A program made the translations under genes and the position numbers. Positions 18,642-27,200 of a stretch of DNA of 64,000 nucleotides are shown here, in pieces. Within the stretch, counting starts at the first letter, position 1; each line of letters opens with the position of its first letter. The stretch covers positions 103,223-167,222 of the forward strand of contig DIWJ01000024.1 of NCBI GenBank assembly GCA_002428445.1. Reading direction: 5' to 3'. The DNA is from Syntrophaceae bacterium UBA6109 (GTDB lineage Bacteria; Desulfobacterota; Syntrophia; Syntrophales; UBA6109). Below the pieces are notes generated by a model. That model was not told the DNA's origin, searched no databases, and saw only the letters and a list, made by a program, of their open reading frames with translations.

Positions 18642-19307
18642 ATGAAGACGGATCTTGCGATCGGGGTGCTGGTTTCCGGCAGCGGCTCGAATCTCCAATC
18701 CATCATCGATCAGATCGCGTCCGGCAGATTGTCCGCGCGCATCGCCGTCGTCATCTGCAACAATCCGACCGCATTGAGCGTGGAAAGGGCGAAGAAGCAC
18801 GGCATCCCCTGTTCCGTGGTTGACCATCGAAAGTTCGCAACCCGCGAGGAATTCGATCGAGAGATGATCGGAATCCTGCTCGATAAAGGCGTGGATCTGG
18901 TCGTCCTGGCGGGTTTCATGCGGATTCTTTCGCCGCTCTTCCTGCGGACGTTTCCCATGCGGATCATGAACATCCATCCCGCGCTGCTGCCCGCCTTCCC
19001 TGGAACACACGGCCAGCGCCAGGCTTTCGAATTCGGCGTGAAGCTTTCCGGATGCACGGTCCATTTTGTGGATGACGGGGTGGATACGGGGCCGATCATC
19101 GTTCAAGCCGCCGTCCCCGTCCTCGAAGACGATACGGAGGAGACGCTTGGCGCGAGAATCCTGAGGGAAGAGCACCGGATCTACCCCCAGGCCATTCAAT
19201 GGTATGCCGAGGGAAGACTGTCGGTCAAAAGCCGCCGGGTTTTCCTGAGGGGCGGGCAGCCTCCCTGCGATGTCCCTTTGCACCACCCACCCCTGGACCG
19301 GTTCTGA
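18642..19307 (+). CDS. purN: phosphoribosylglycinamide formyltransferase
   Basis: PurN transfers a formyl group from 10-formyl-THF to GAR in purine synthesis. Signatures are IGVLVSGSGSNLQSIID at the N-terminus, MNIHPALLPAFPG (catalytic Asn and His) and HFVDDGVDTGPII with the catalytic Asp. The 221 residues exceed the usual 190-215 by a short, Pro-rich, poorly conserved tail. The start is ATG 18642 with TAGAGGG in front; the open frame extends back into purM but has no similarity there. The next gene begins 37 bases after its stop. Confidence 0.95.
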   Translation: MKTDLAIGVLVSGSGSNLQSIIDQIASGRLSARIAVVICNNPTALSVERAKKHGIPCSVVDHRKFATREEFDREMIGILLDKGVDLVVLAGFMRILSPLFLRTFPMRIMNIHPALLPAFPGTHGQRQAFEFGVKLSGCTVHFVDDGVDTGPIIVQAAVPVLEDDTEETLGARILREEHRIYPQAIQWYAEGRLSVKSRRVFLRGGQPPCDVPLHHPPLDRF

Positions 19308-19344
19308 GATCAAAGACCCTTATGCATTCGCCTTTCGAGACCCT

Positions 19345-20832
19345 ATGAAGCAGATCTGCGACATCGCCGTCATCGGCAGGGACATGGCGTCATTGGCCGC
19401 TGCAATGGTGTGTTCCCGTTGGGGCAAGCGGACGATCCTGATTGCCGAACAGGGTCTTGCGGCTGATTACGAAATCTCGGGATATCGCTTTACCGTCGAT
19501 CCCACTCCGCTGAGCGGATTCGGTCCTTCCCAGACCTGCCTGAAATTGCTGGCCGAACTGGATCTTCCGCTGCCCGAAAGGTCCCGGCTGGAAAGGCTCG
19601 ACCCTGCCATGCAGGTGATTCTGCCCGGCTGCAGGCTGGATCTGCCCGCCGACCGCAACGCCGTCTGTGAAGAACTTCAACGGGAATTCCCGCTGTTCCA
19701 GAACGAGTTTCGCTCGTTCTTTTCCTCCATGCAGGATGCCGTCGACCTCTTCGACAACTGGACAAAATCCAATCCCATGATCCGTCCGTCATCGTTCAAA
19801 GAAGCCTTAAGGCTCCTGAAGCTGATTCCCAGGTTGCTCAATACAAAACTGGCCCTGATGAGGATGATGAGGCGCCTGGAGAAGAAAGAACCCTCTGCAA
19901 AGCGGATCCTGGAGGCTCAGCGGGCTATCCTCTCCCATCTGCACGACCCGGGCGCGAAAAGCCTCTCTTCGGCGTACGCCTTCTGCCTGCCGTGGCGGGG
20001 GCTGTATTACCCGGCCGGGGGCCGCGGGCATCTGCTGGAATCGATGAAAAAGGCCTTCCAAGACATGGGAGGGAAGATCATCAGCGCCTGTTCCATCGTA
20101 CGCATTCGCACATCCGGTGAAAACGAGATCGACCTGAAAGCCGGCGACGACGTTGAAAAGGTTCTCGCCGATCGGCTGATCGTCAGCACGAAGTGGGAAA
20201 ACCTTGCCATGATCCTCCTGTCGGAGCGGAAATTTCAGCGTCTGGGGCGGCGGCTGCGGAATGCCCGGACCGTGCGTTATCCTTTCACGATCCAGATGGG
20301 TGTGCGGGAAGCCGGCCTGCCGGAGAAACTGGCGCCGCTGGTCGCATTCGTGAGCGACGAAAAAAAGAGCGTGATGGATCAAAACCTGCTGTTTCTCCAG
20401 GTCAGCCGCTCGGGGGATCTGGAGTTTGCCCCGACGGGAAAGCGTGCGATCGATGTCACCTTTTACCTGCGCGAATCGCCCCTGCGCTTGACCAATGAGG
20501 AATTGCGGGGACAGATTCTCTCCGAACTGGAACGGCTCGACGCCTTCCTTCCTTTCCTGCGTGAAAATATCGAATACCTGGATATTGAAAAATCCATCGA
20601 ACTGGCGCGATGCCATCAAGAGAGCATCAATCAGAAATATCGGACGAAACGGAATCCGTTTTTCGGAATCATGACGCTGTCGAACAAAACACCCGCGCCC
20701 CGTGTCTTTCTCACGGGCGGATTGCTGTTGGCCGGCCTCGGATACGAAGGGGAAATCATGGCCGGCGTCCACAGCGCACAATCCGCCCTCGCCGGCGAAG
20801 GAGGACCACGCGATGATGCCCGAGCAATATGA
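19345..20832 (+). CDS. phytoene-desaturase-like flavoprotein with degenerate nucleotide motif
   Basis: The 495-residue product has the outline of the carotenoid desaturase/isomerase and COG1233-type oxidoreductase family: YYPAGGRGHLLESMKKAF in the middle, GGKIISACSIVRI, and a C-terminal VFLTGGLLLAGLGYEGEI where FAD-enzymes of this class have a similar Gly-rich block. The N-terminal dinucleotide motif, however, reads VIGRDMASLAAA instead of VIGxGxxGLxAA, losing the second and third Gly. FAD binding is therefore doubtful. The start at 19345 is chosen because the similarity begins at MKQICDIAVIG; no strong ribosome site is seen. It lies between purN and the phosphofructokinase gene and overlaps the latter by 20 bases. 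Substrate unknown. Confidence 0.65.
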   Translation: MKQICDIAVIGRDMASLAAAMVCSRWGKRTILIAEQGLAADYEISGYRFTVDPTPLSGFGPSQTCLKLLAELDLPLPERSRLERLDPAMQVILPGCRLDLPADRNAVCEELQREFPLFQNEFRSFFSSMQDAVDLFDNWTKSNPMIRPSSFKEALRLLKLIPRLLNTKLALMRMMRRLEKKEPSAKRILEAQRAILSHLHDPGAKSLSSAYAFCLPWRGLYYPAGGRGHLLESMKKAFQDMGGKIISACSIVRIRTSGENEIDLKAGDDVEKVLADRLIVSTKWENLAMILLSERKFQRLGRRLRNARTVRYPFTIQMGVREAGLPEKLAPLVAFVSDEKKSVMDQNLLFLQVSRSGDLEFAPTGKRAIDVTFYLRESPLRLTNEELRGQILSELERLDAFLPFLRENIEYLDIEKSIELARCHQESINQKYRTKRNPFFGIMTLSNKTPAPRVFLTGGLLLAGLGYEGEIMAGVHSAQSALAGEGGPRDDARAI

Positions 20833-22123
20833 TTTCACAATAGGAAACCTGGGGGACCGGAAGATCCGATCGTCGGTAAGCGTCAGTTACTATACCCCGG
20901 ATGACAAGCGCATGCTTTTCAATACCTACCTGAAGCACTTCGACGAATTTCGTTCGAAAGACGGCACGCCGCTTTGTCTGGAAGTCGCCGGCCCGAGGGA
21001 ATTTCTTTTTTTCGATCCGTCGAAGACAAAGGCGGCCATCGTGACATGCGGGGGGCTTTGTCCAGGCATCAACGATGTCATCCGGGCCATTGTGATGGAA
21101 CTGTATCATCGTTACCGTGTGACCAATATCATCGGTATCCGTTACGGTTTTCAAGGGCTCGTCCCCAAGTACGGGCATCCCGTTGTGGAATTGAACCCGG
21201 AAGGGGTCAAGGACATCCACACGCTCGGAGGCAGCGTCCTGTCGTCCTCCCGCGGAAACCAGGATCCCGAGGAAATGGTCGACTCCCTGAAGCGCATGAA
21301 TGTCGATATCCTTTTTTGCATCGGCGGAGACGGAACCATGCGCTGCGCCGAGGTTCTTACTGCCGAGGTGGCGCGGCGGGGCTTGAGCATAGGCGTCATC
21401 GGGATTCCGAAGACGATCGACAATGATCTTCATCTCATCCAGAAGACGTTCGGTTTCGATACGGCAATTTCCGAGTCCGTGCGGGTTTTGCAGTGCGCGC
21501 ATGCCGAAGCAAAGGGCGCTTTTAACGGGATAGGACTCGTGAAGATCATGGGCAGGCAGTCCGGGCATATCGCCTGCGGATCCGCACTGGCCCAGAACGA
21601 TGTCAATTTCGTCCTCATCCCTGAAGTGCCATTTGACCTCGATGGGCCGAACGGATTGTTGCAGTCGATCCGGATGCGCCTAGCCGAGCGCGGGCATGCC
21701 GTCATCCTCGTCGCCGAGGGCGCCGGTCAGGATCTCATGAGGAAAAAGGACCAGTCTCTGGAAAAGGATGCGTCGGGGAATGTCCGTCTTCTGGATATCG
21801 GCGTATTTCTGAAAAGCGCCATAGAGACGCACTTCAAGTCCGCCGGGATGGATGTCAACCTGAAATACATCGATCCGAGCTACATGATCCGCAGCGTGCC
21901 GGCCAACGCCAGCGACAGCATCTACTGCGGCGCCCTCGGGCAGTACGCGGTTCACGCCGGAATGGCAGGGAAAACCGGCATGCTGGTTGCCATGATGAAA
22001 GACGAATACGTCCATGTTCCGCTCAACATGGTCGGTTCCGGCATGAAGGTCGACCCACGCGGGAATGTCTGGATGCGCGTCCTGGAATCTACGGGACAGC
22101 CGGCGTCTTTGCTAAACCGGTAG
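20813..22123 (+). CDS. 6-phosphofructokinase of the PPi-PFK-related clade
   Basis: It phosphorylates fructose 6-phosphate in glycolysis. The 436-residue protein belongs to the long clade that includes PPi-dependent and plant/trypanosomatid ATP-dependent enzymes rather than the 320-residue E. coli type. GGDGT at 171-175 has Gly 174, the residue usual in ATP users (Asp in PPi users), whereas PKTIDND at 199-205 carries Lys 200, usual in PPi users and also in ATP enzymes of this clade. [14 protein letters not shown] is the substrate loop. AAGGAGG lies eight bases before the ATG. ATP use is favoured but not settled by sequence alone. Confidence 0.88.
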   Translation: MMPEQYDFTIGNLGDRKIRSSVSVSYYTPDDKRMLFNTYLKHFDEFRSKDGTPLCLEVAGPREFLFFDPSKTKAAIVTCGGLCPGINDVIRAIVMELYHRYRVTNIIGIRYGFQGLVPKYGHPVVELNPEGVKDIHTLGGSVLSSSRGNQDPEEMVDSLKRMNVDILFCIGGDGTMRCAEVLTAEVARRGLSIGVIGIPKTIDNDLHLIQKTFGFDTAISESVRVLQCAHAEAKGAFNGIGLVKIMGRQSGHIACGSALAQNDVNFVLIPEVPFDLDGPNGLLQSIRMRLAERGHAVILVAEGAGQDLMRKKDQSLEKDASGNVRLLDIGVFLKSAIETHFKSAGMDVNLKYIDPSYMIRSVPANASDSIYCGALGQYAVHAGMAGKTGMLVAMMKDEYVHVPLNMVGSGMKVDPRGNVWMRVLESTGQPASLLNR

Positions 22124-22133
22124 GAAAAACTGC

Positions 22134-22162
22134 TTGCATATTCCGTCTTTTTGGTTTATTGA
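22134..22162 (+). promoter_or_regulatory. weak promoter candidate for rpmB
   Basis: TTGCAT (22134-22139), a 17-base spacer and TATTGA (22157-22162) lie 28 bases before the rpmB ATG in an AT-rich stretch. The match is moderate (4/6 and 3/6); read-through from the preceding gene is also possible. Confidence 0.3.
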
Positions 22163-22190
22163 GCCCTATTCTTTTTCGAGGAGTACGGAA

Positions 22191-22388
22191 ATGGCAAGGA
22201 CATGTGAGGTGTGCGGGAAGAAACCCATGGTCGGTAACCAGGTCAGCCACGCCAACAACAGAACGCGGCGGGTATGGTATCCGAATCTCCAGAAAGTGCG
22301 CTGTGTGGATTCGACGAACGGATCGACGAAGCGGATCAAGGTGTGTACCCGCTGCCTGAGATCCGGATTTGTCAAGAAGGCTTCTTAG
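22191..22388 (+). CDS. rpmB: 50S ribosomal protein L28
   Basis: This is a 65-residue ribosomal protein of the large subunit. [12 protein letters not shown] with Cys 5 and 8, and VCTRCLRSG with Cys 52 and 55, form the zinc-binding C+ type of L28; [16 protein letters not shown] is the diagnostic centre. GAGGAG sits seven bases before the ATG at 22191; the frame is open further upstream but that part is leader. A strong terminator follows 22 bases after the stop, so rpmB ends its transcript. Confidence 0.96.
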   Translation: MARTCEVCGKKPMVGNQVSHANNRTRRVWYPNLQKVRCVDSTNGSTKRIKVCTRCLRSGFVKKAS

Positions 22389-22410
22389 CGCTTTGTCGGC
22401 GCCATAAAAA

Positions 22411-22440
22411 ACCGGGAATGCAGAATTCCCGGTTTTTTTT
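22411..22440. terminator. bidirectional rho-independent terminator after rpmB
   Basis: ACCGGGAAT (22411-22419) pairs perfectly with ATTCCCGGT (22425-22433) around a five-base loop, followed by eight T on the plus strand and preceded by six A, which serve as the U-tract on the minus strand. It can end rpmB and the convergent 141-residue gene. Confidence 0.9.
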
Positions 22441-22472
22441 GTTCTCCGGAAGCATCCGGGCGGCTCATCCGA

Positions 22473-22898
22473 TCACGGTCTTGACGACCCCTTCCCCAGC
22501 GTCATTTTCTTCAGGTCCGCAAGCTTGATTTGAAAGGTCCCGTATTTGGTTGTTCCGTATGCCCGGTGATCCTTGTCGACGGCCAGCTCCACGCTGCCGC
22601 CATCGCGGAGTTTCGCCGCGGCGTACAGCTTCCCGGACGAGAAGCGGAAAAGAACCGATTCAATCTGTTCAAAGGAGACCGTATACAGTCCTTCCCCCCT
22701 CTTACCCTCGAGGTACGTCCCTCCCTCGATGCTGACGTCTGTGCAGTCGGTCGAAAAATCCGTCTGATCAATGAAGATTGCCGTGAATTTTTTTGCGGGG
22801 ATGGGTACGCGGTCGGCGGGGGCGTCTCCTTTGAGCGGCCCCATCGCCATGAGAAGCGGCAGCAACAAGAACAACACCATGATCCACGCCTTCTTCAT
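22473..22898 (-). CDS. small exported protein of unknown function
   Basis: The 141-residue product begins MKKAWIMVLFLLLPLLMAMG, a clear signal peptide without a lipobox Cys, so it is probably periplasmic. The mature part is beta-rich and polar, with no recognised domain; alternating hydrophobic residues (YTVSFEQIESVLFRFSSGKLY) suggest a small beta barrel or sandwich. AGGAGGGG lies seven bases before the ATG, a very good start, so the gene is real. It stands alone between the rpmB terminator and the divergent recJ promoter region. Confidence 0.7.
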   Translation of the reverse strand: MKKAWIMVLFLLLPLLMAMGPLKGDAPADRVPIPAKKFTAIFIDQTDFSTDCTDVSIEGGTYLEGKRGEGLYTVSFEQIESVLFRFSSGKLYAAAKLRDGGSVELAVDKDHRAYGTTKYGTFQIKLADLKKMTLGKGSSRP

Positions 22899-23123
22899 GA
22901 TACCCCTCCTTCTTCCCGGTTCGATCTGGCATGCGGACAATGGCGAACTTTCCGCGTTTCCCTGCACTTCCGGCGGCTTCGGGCTGCTGGATGAAGCCGC
23001 TCGTGATCGTAAATCGCACCGGATATCCACTATCACTGCGGAGCTGAAAATTCAAGGATGAAGATGCTCGGATTTCCTCCGTATTTACGGAATACCGGCG
23101 GCAACGCGCGTCGAAAACTGCGC

Positions 23124-23151
23124 TTGACACAAGAGAGCCGATTGATATCAT
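23124..23151 (+). promoter_or_regulatory. sigma-70 promoter for recJ
   Basis: TTGACA (23124-23129, perfect), a 16-base spacer and TATCAT (23146-23151, 5/6) form one of the best promoters in the window. The transcript would start near 23158, which leaves a 62-base leader before the ATG at 23220 and argues against the upstream in-frame ATGs as starts. Confidence 0.6.
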
Positions 23152-23219
23152 GCATGCGCCATGTCGATCCTGCCGATTTCTTCATCGGAGAGGCCGGCGA
23201 TTCAGAGACTCGAGGTTTC

Positions 23220-24983
23220 ATGACACAAAAGGGACTATCCGCAGCCGGATGGAAAATTCAGCCCGGCGATGATTTGTTGCAGGAAGATCTTATTCGTCAA
23301 TTCGGAATCGACCCGATCATCTCCCGTATTCTCATCGCGCGCGGCATCTTCGGCGGTGAGGAGGCAAAACGCTTTCTCTTCCCTTCGATCAAGGATCTCT
23401 ACAATCCCAATCTCATGATCGATATGGACCGCGGGGTTGATCGACTGCTGAAGGCCGTTTTCAATAAAGAAAGAATGATGGTCTACGGAGATTACGATGC
23501 CGACGGCATTACATCGGTTGTGATTCTGCTGAAATTTCTTCAGGATGCCGGCGTCAACGCCTCCTACTACATCCCCAATCGGATTCGTGAGGGATACGGT
23601 TTGAATCGCGGCGCGATTGATCGTTTCCATGCAGAGGGGGTTTCCCTCCTCGTGACTGTCGATTGCGGAACGTCCGATCACGAGGAAATATCCTATGCCA
23701 GGTCGGTCGGCATCGATACGATCATTCTGGACCATCACGAGGTTTCCGACCCCCTGCCGGGAGCGGTCGCGCTCATCAACCCTCACCGCAAGGATTGCAG
23801 CTTTCCTTTTAAAGCTCTTGCCGCCGTGGGAATCGTCTTCAATTTCCTGATTGCCCTTCGCGGCAGGTTGCAGAAGGAGGGGTTCTGGCGTGACGGATGC
23901 TATCCCTACCTGCGCGGCTATCTCGATCTCGTATCCTTGGGGACCCTGGGCGATCTCGTTCCCCTGCGGGATGAAAACCGCATTTTCGTCAAGATCGGTC
24001 TCGAGCTGATTACGGAAGGAAAAAGAACGGGCATTCGCGCCTTGAAAACAGTCTGCGGCATCGACGACAACCAGGTCGTCGATACCTTCCGGGCCTCTTT
24101 CGGCTTGATTCCCAGAATCAACGCCGCGGGCCGGATTTCCTCCCCGGAAGATGCCGTCCGCCTGCTCATGAGCGACGATTGGGATCATGCAATCGATCTT
24201 GCGAAACGTCTCGATGCCAACAATCGGAAGAGACAGGATATGGAAAAAGGCATTCTCGGGGAGATCACCGAGAGTATCGCGAAGGAATCGTCGATCTCCG
24301 AACTCTCGGGCGCCCTGGTCTTTTCATCCCCTTCCTGGCATCCCGGCGTCATTGGAATTGTCGCGGCCAGGCTCGTTGAACGCTACAATCTTCCGGCGGT
24401 CCTCATCAGTCTGAAGGACGGGATCGGCAAGGGTTCGGCCCGCAGCGTCACCGGCTTCAGCATTCACGAAGGGCTGAAGTACTGCGCTTCACATCTGCTC
24501 GCCTACGGCGGCCATCAGTACGCGGCGGGAATCCTGATTCGCGAGGAAGATATCCCCGCGTTCAGCCTGACCCTCAAGGACTTTGCGCGCCGCAGCATCG
24601 ATCCCGCGCTGCGGACCGGCGCCGTCAATATCGATGCCTGCTGCCAGTTCAGGGATATCGATGAACGCCTTGTATCGCAGCTCGACAGGCTCGCGCCTTT
24701 CGGCGCGGCAAATCCGGAGCCTCTTCTTTGCGTCCGGAACGTAGGGGTTGTCTCGACGTCCGTCGTGGGCAACAACCACTTGCGGATGCGCATCGCTGCG
24801 GAGGGCGTCTCCTGCAACTCGATCTGGTTCGGGAAGGGGCACCTGTTTCAATCTCTCTGCGAAGGTACTCCCGTCGACATTGTGTTTACGCCCCGGTTAC
24901 ATTCCTGGAGCGGATCAAGCGAGGTCCAGTTGAAAGTGGCGGCCGTCGCGCCGTCGTCCGCAGTCTCCTCCGCAGCCGGCTGA
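23220..24983 (+). CDS. recJ: single-stranded-DNA-specific exonuclease RecJ
   Basis: RecJ degrades single-stranded DNA 5' to 3' in recombination and repair. The 587 residues carry the DHH phosphoesterase motifs: VYGDYDADGITS (motif I), VTVDCGTSDHEE (motif II), LDHHEVSDPLPGAVALINPH (motif III), and the DHHA1 motif GGHQYAAG, then an OB-like C-terminal domain. Length matches E. coli RecJ (577). The start is set at MTQKGLSAAGW because CGAGG precedes it and the promoter lies just upstream; the frame is open to 23058. A terminator follows 68 bases after the stop. Confidence 0.94.
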   Translation: MTQKGLSAAGWKIQPGDDLLQEDLIRQFGIDPIISRILIARGIFGGEEAKRFLFPSIKDLYNPNLMIDMDRGVDRLLKAVFNKERMMVYGDYDADGITSVVILLKFLQDAGVNASYYIPNRIREGYGLNRGAIDRFHAEGVSLLVTVDCGTSDHEEISYARSVGIDTIILDHHEVSDPLPGAVALINPHRKDCSFPFKALAAVGIVFNFLIALRGRLQKEGFWRDGCYPYLRGYLDLVSLGTLGDLVPLRDENRIFVKIGLELITEGKRTGIRALKTVCGIDDNQVVDTFRASFGLIPRINAAGRISSPEDAVRLLMSDDWDHAIDLAKRLDANNRKRQDMEKGILGEITESIAKESSISELSGALVFSSPSWHPGVIGIVAARLVERYNLPAVLISLKDGIGKGSARSVTGFSIHEGLKYCASHLLAYGGHQYAAGILIREEDIPAFSLTLKDFARRSIDPALRTGAVNIDACCQFRDIDERLVSQLDRLAPFGAANPEPLLCVRNVGVVSTSVVGNNHLRMRIAAEGVSCNSIWFGKGHLFQSLCEGTPVDIVFTPRLHSWSGSSEVQLKVAAVAPSSAVSSAAG

Positions 24984-25050
24984 TTCGCCGCCTCCGCGCT
25001 ATCGGCAGGACGGCGCTCATTCGGCGCCGTTCTTCTCCCGTAAAACAGAA

Positions 25051-25084
25051 AAAACCGGGGAAAGTTTGCCTCCCCGGTTTTTTT
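25051..25084. terminator. bidirectional rho-independent terminator after recJ
   Basis: AAAACCGGGG (25051-25060) pairs with CCCCGGTTTT (25072-25081) around an 11-base loop, with seven T on the plus side and six A on the other. It separates recJ (+) from the convergent AtpZ-like gene (-) and can serve both. Confidence 0.88.
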
Positions 25085-25139
25085 CAGAATCCAGCGGTGC
25101 TGCACTGGCCGCACTCCGGCGATCGCCCCCGGAACGGGC

Positions 25140-25373
25140 CTAGAGGTCCTTTCTCTTCAACCACGCCTCCTGGTAGAGCCTGCCGATGCAGAGGAATATG
25201 GCCAGGAAGAAGAGGCCGAGCATGAAGGTGGGCGACGTGTTCAGCTTCTGGTCCAGCCAGTATCCCGCATAGAGGAAGACAAACGATGCGATGACGATCA
25301 CGAAACCCCAGGCACTCAGATGGAGAACGGTTGCGTACGGGTTCTCCTTGTGTGTTTTACTTGCCGTGACCAT
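25140..25373 (-). CDS. AtpZ/AtpI-like small membrane protein
   Basis: The 77-residue protein has two membrane segments (about 20-40 and 49-65) joined by AGYWLDQKLNTSPTFML, the hallmark of the AtpZ family found at the head of many F-type ATP synthase operons, where it is thought to help c-ring assembly or magnesium supply. Here no other recognisable ATP synthase gene is adjacent. It is 30 bases downstream of a second small membrane protein gene on the same strand. Family call fairly firm; role at this locus unknown. Confidence 0.75.
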   Translation of the reverse strand: MVTASKTHKENPYATVLHLSAWGFVIVIASFVFLYAGYWLDQKLNTSPTFMLGLFFLAIFLCIGRLYQEAWLKRKDL

Positions 25374-25403
25374 ATGCCTGCCTCCGACCTGAGAAGGGTT
25401 CCC

Positions 25404-25679
25404 TTAGCTGACGACGGTCTTCACAACGTCGATTACGGGAGAAGTGAAGAGGGCCACGAGAACCGTATAGAGTGCGAACGCGCCTACGGCTTCACCCAGA
25501 TACATCTTGCTGTACTTCACCTTCAGCGAGACTATGATGAGACCGCCGATGATCAGACAACCCAGCTGAAAATAGGGGAAATTTCCCGCCCCGGTCGCCG
25601 CAAACTCGGCGAAGCTGAAGGTTGCAGTCAACAGGACAACGACAACTGCCAGGATCATGGTCGAAAACGTCTTTTTCAT
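25404..25679 (-). CDS. small membrane protein, weakly c-subunit-like
   Basis: The 91-residue product has an N-terminal signal-like helix (MKKTFSTMILAVVVVLLTAT), then two further membrane helices (about 37-53 and 63-83) joined by the basic loop SLKVKYSKM. The hairpin with a polar loop recalls ATP synthase subunit c, and the neighbour is AtpZ-like. But the second helix (EAVGAFALYTVLVALF) has no acidic residue at mid-membrane; the only Glu is at its start. It is therefore not called AtpE. GGAGG lies before the ATG. A novel small membrane partner of the AtpZ-like protein is as likely. Confidence 0.55.
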   Translation of the reverse strand: MKKTFSTMILAVVVVLLTATFSFAEFAATGAGNFPYFQLGCLIIGGLIIVSLKVKYSKMYLGEAVGAFALYTVLVALFTSPVIDVVKTVVS

Positions 25680-25735
25680 ATTGTGTTCCTCCCTTTTTGC
25701 CGTGAGGCATCTTTATCGTCTTTGCCTCTGTCTTA

Positions 25736-25751
25736 TGAAATTCGCGTGCCA
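25736..25751 (-). promoter_or_regulatory. candidate sigma-54 promoter
   Basis: On the minus strand TGGCACGCGAATTTCA has a perfect -24 box (TGGCACG) and, at the right spacing, TTTCA in place of TTGCA at -12. It lies 57 bases before the small membrane protein gene (ATG at 25679). One mismatch at the important G of the -12 box lowers confidence. Confidence 0.4.
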
Positions 25752-25905
25752 GTTTTTCGGCAAAGGAGCGGTACTGATTCATCAATTGAATATGATTGGA
25801 TATTTCAGTTATCAGGAAGGAGGCAGACGTCCGGATCGGAGGGATCTTTTCCATCTGCGTTCAATGAAACGTTTAAAAGAATCGAGGAGCGTTGTATGGA
25901 TTCGA

Positions 25906-27162
25906 CTATTTCCAGGATCTTCGGTCGGCCATGAGTTTGTCACCTTCCCTAAGGGTGCCTTCCTCGACCCAGAGGAACCGATCAATGCGCAACGCGCAAA
26001 GCGCACGAAACTGGTCCTGAAACCTGCGTTCGGTTTCCCCGCGTTCGGAAGGAGGGAGGGCCCCTTCCAGTCGGAAGGTCAGAGAATCCTCATGGGAGGA
26101 GCGCTCGACCACCATCTGAAACTTGAGATTCGGAAAATGCTGGGCCATCCTCTTCATCTGGCTCGGCGCGACGAACATCCCGCGGACCTTCACGGCATCG
26201 CCGCTCCTGCCCGCAATGCCGTCCAGTCGCAATGAGGTCCTGCCGCACGCACACTCCGTTTCGATCAGACGGGAAAGATCGCCCGTCCCGAACCGGAAGA
26301 GAAAAAAGATGTCATTGAGGCGGGTGACGACGATCTCGCCGTATTCGCCCGGCCCCACCCTCTTTCCCGTTGTCGGGTCCACGATTTCCACATGGACTTC
26401 CTCGCAGAGATGCCAGCCGTTCCTCTGCCGGCATTCAAAGGCGATATCGCCGACCTCTGTCGCTCCGTACATCTGATACGTCTCAATGCCATATTGGGAC
26501 TCAAAGGTGTTGCGCAGATCCGGGGCAAGCGGTTCGGCCGCGAAGCAGGCCCTCCGGAGACGGAAATCCTTCTGAAAATTGTGTCCCAGTTCTTCCGCCT
26601 TGCGAATCACGGACATCAGAAAGCTCGGTGTCCCCGTATAGGCCGTAACGCCAAGGTCCTTGATCAACTGAACCTGGATCTGGGTGCCGGAGGTACCGGC
26701 GGGAACGACGGTTGCGCCGAGTCTGCGAAGGGCGTCGTGAAAGGTCAGTCCTGCAGCAACCAGGTGATAGGAGAAGGCGTTCAGGACGATGTCGCCGCGG
26801 CGGATCCCGGCGGCAAAATAGGCCCGTGCCCAGAGGGGATCCCGTTGTCCAAGATGGGGCTCATAGACGGGTCCGGGCGACGTAAATATGCGGTCGATTC
26901 TCTTCCGGCGGTCGCAGAAACCCCCGTAGGGCGGTTCGGACGCCTCCAGCTCGATGACTTTCTCGCGGGATAGTACCGGCAGCTTCTCAAGGTCCGCCAA
27001 GCCGGCAAAATCGCCGGGCGTGAGGCCCCTCTCGTCCATCATCTTCTTTACAAGAGGAGACCTTTGATACCCCTTGGCGAGCATCTCCTGGAGCCGTTTC
27101 AGCTGAGACGCAAGCCGTTCGTCCCGATTTCTGTCTTCCCTGCTGTCGTACCCGATCTTCAT
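25906..27162 (-). CDS. phenylacetate-CoA-ligase-like (PaaK family) enzyme
   Basis: An AMP-forming CoA ligase of the PaaK group, 418 residues (PaaK is about 430-440). Seen are FTSPGPVYEP in place of the phosphate-binding SSGTTG loop, YGATEVGDIAFECRQRNGWH (adenine-binding motif, where PaaK has YGLSE), TGDLSRLI and the C-terminal GRSGDAVKVRG hinge. The family activates aryl acids such as phenylacetate to CoA esters. The P-loop is shortened and lacks the usual Thr/Gly run, so the substrate or activity could differ. AAAAGGAGG gives a strong start. It lies 276 bases downstream of livF across a palindromic repeat and may belong to the same regulon. Confidence 0.8.
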   Translation of the reverse strand: MKIGYDSREDRNRDERLASQLKRLQEMLAKGYQRSPLVKKMMDERGLTPGDFAGLADLEKLPVLSREKVIELEASEPPYGGFCDRRKRIDRIFTSPGPVYEPHLGQRDPLWARAYFAAGIRRGDIVLNAFSYHLVAAGLTFHDALRRLGATVVPAGTSGTQIQVQLIKDLGVTAYTGTPSFLMSVIRKAEELGHNFQKDFRLRRACFAAEPLAPDLRNTFESQYGIETYQMYGATEVGDIAFECRQRNGWHLCEEVHVEIVDPTTGKRVGPGEYGEIVVTRLNDIFFLFRFGTGDLSRLIETECACGRTSLRLDGIAGRSGDAVKVRGMFVAPSQMKRMAQHFPNLKFQMVVERSSHEDSLTFRLEGALPPSERGETERRFQDQFRALCALRIDRFLWVEEGTLREGDKLMADRRSWK

Positions 27163-27200
27163 GGCGACTCCTCCTTTTATGACAGCAACGTGCTGAAAAC

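Noticed and set aside
25404..25679. ATP synthase subunit c (atpE)
   Set aside because: The length and neighbour fit, but the essential carboxylate in the second helix and the glycine-rich first helix are missing.
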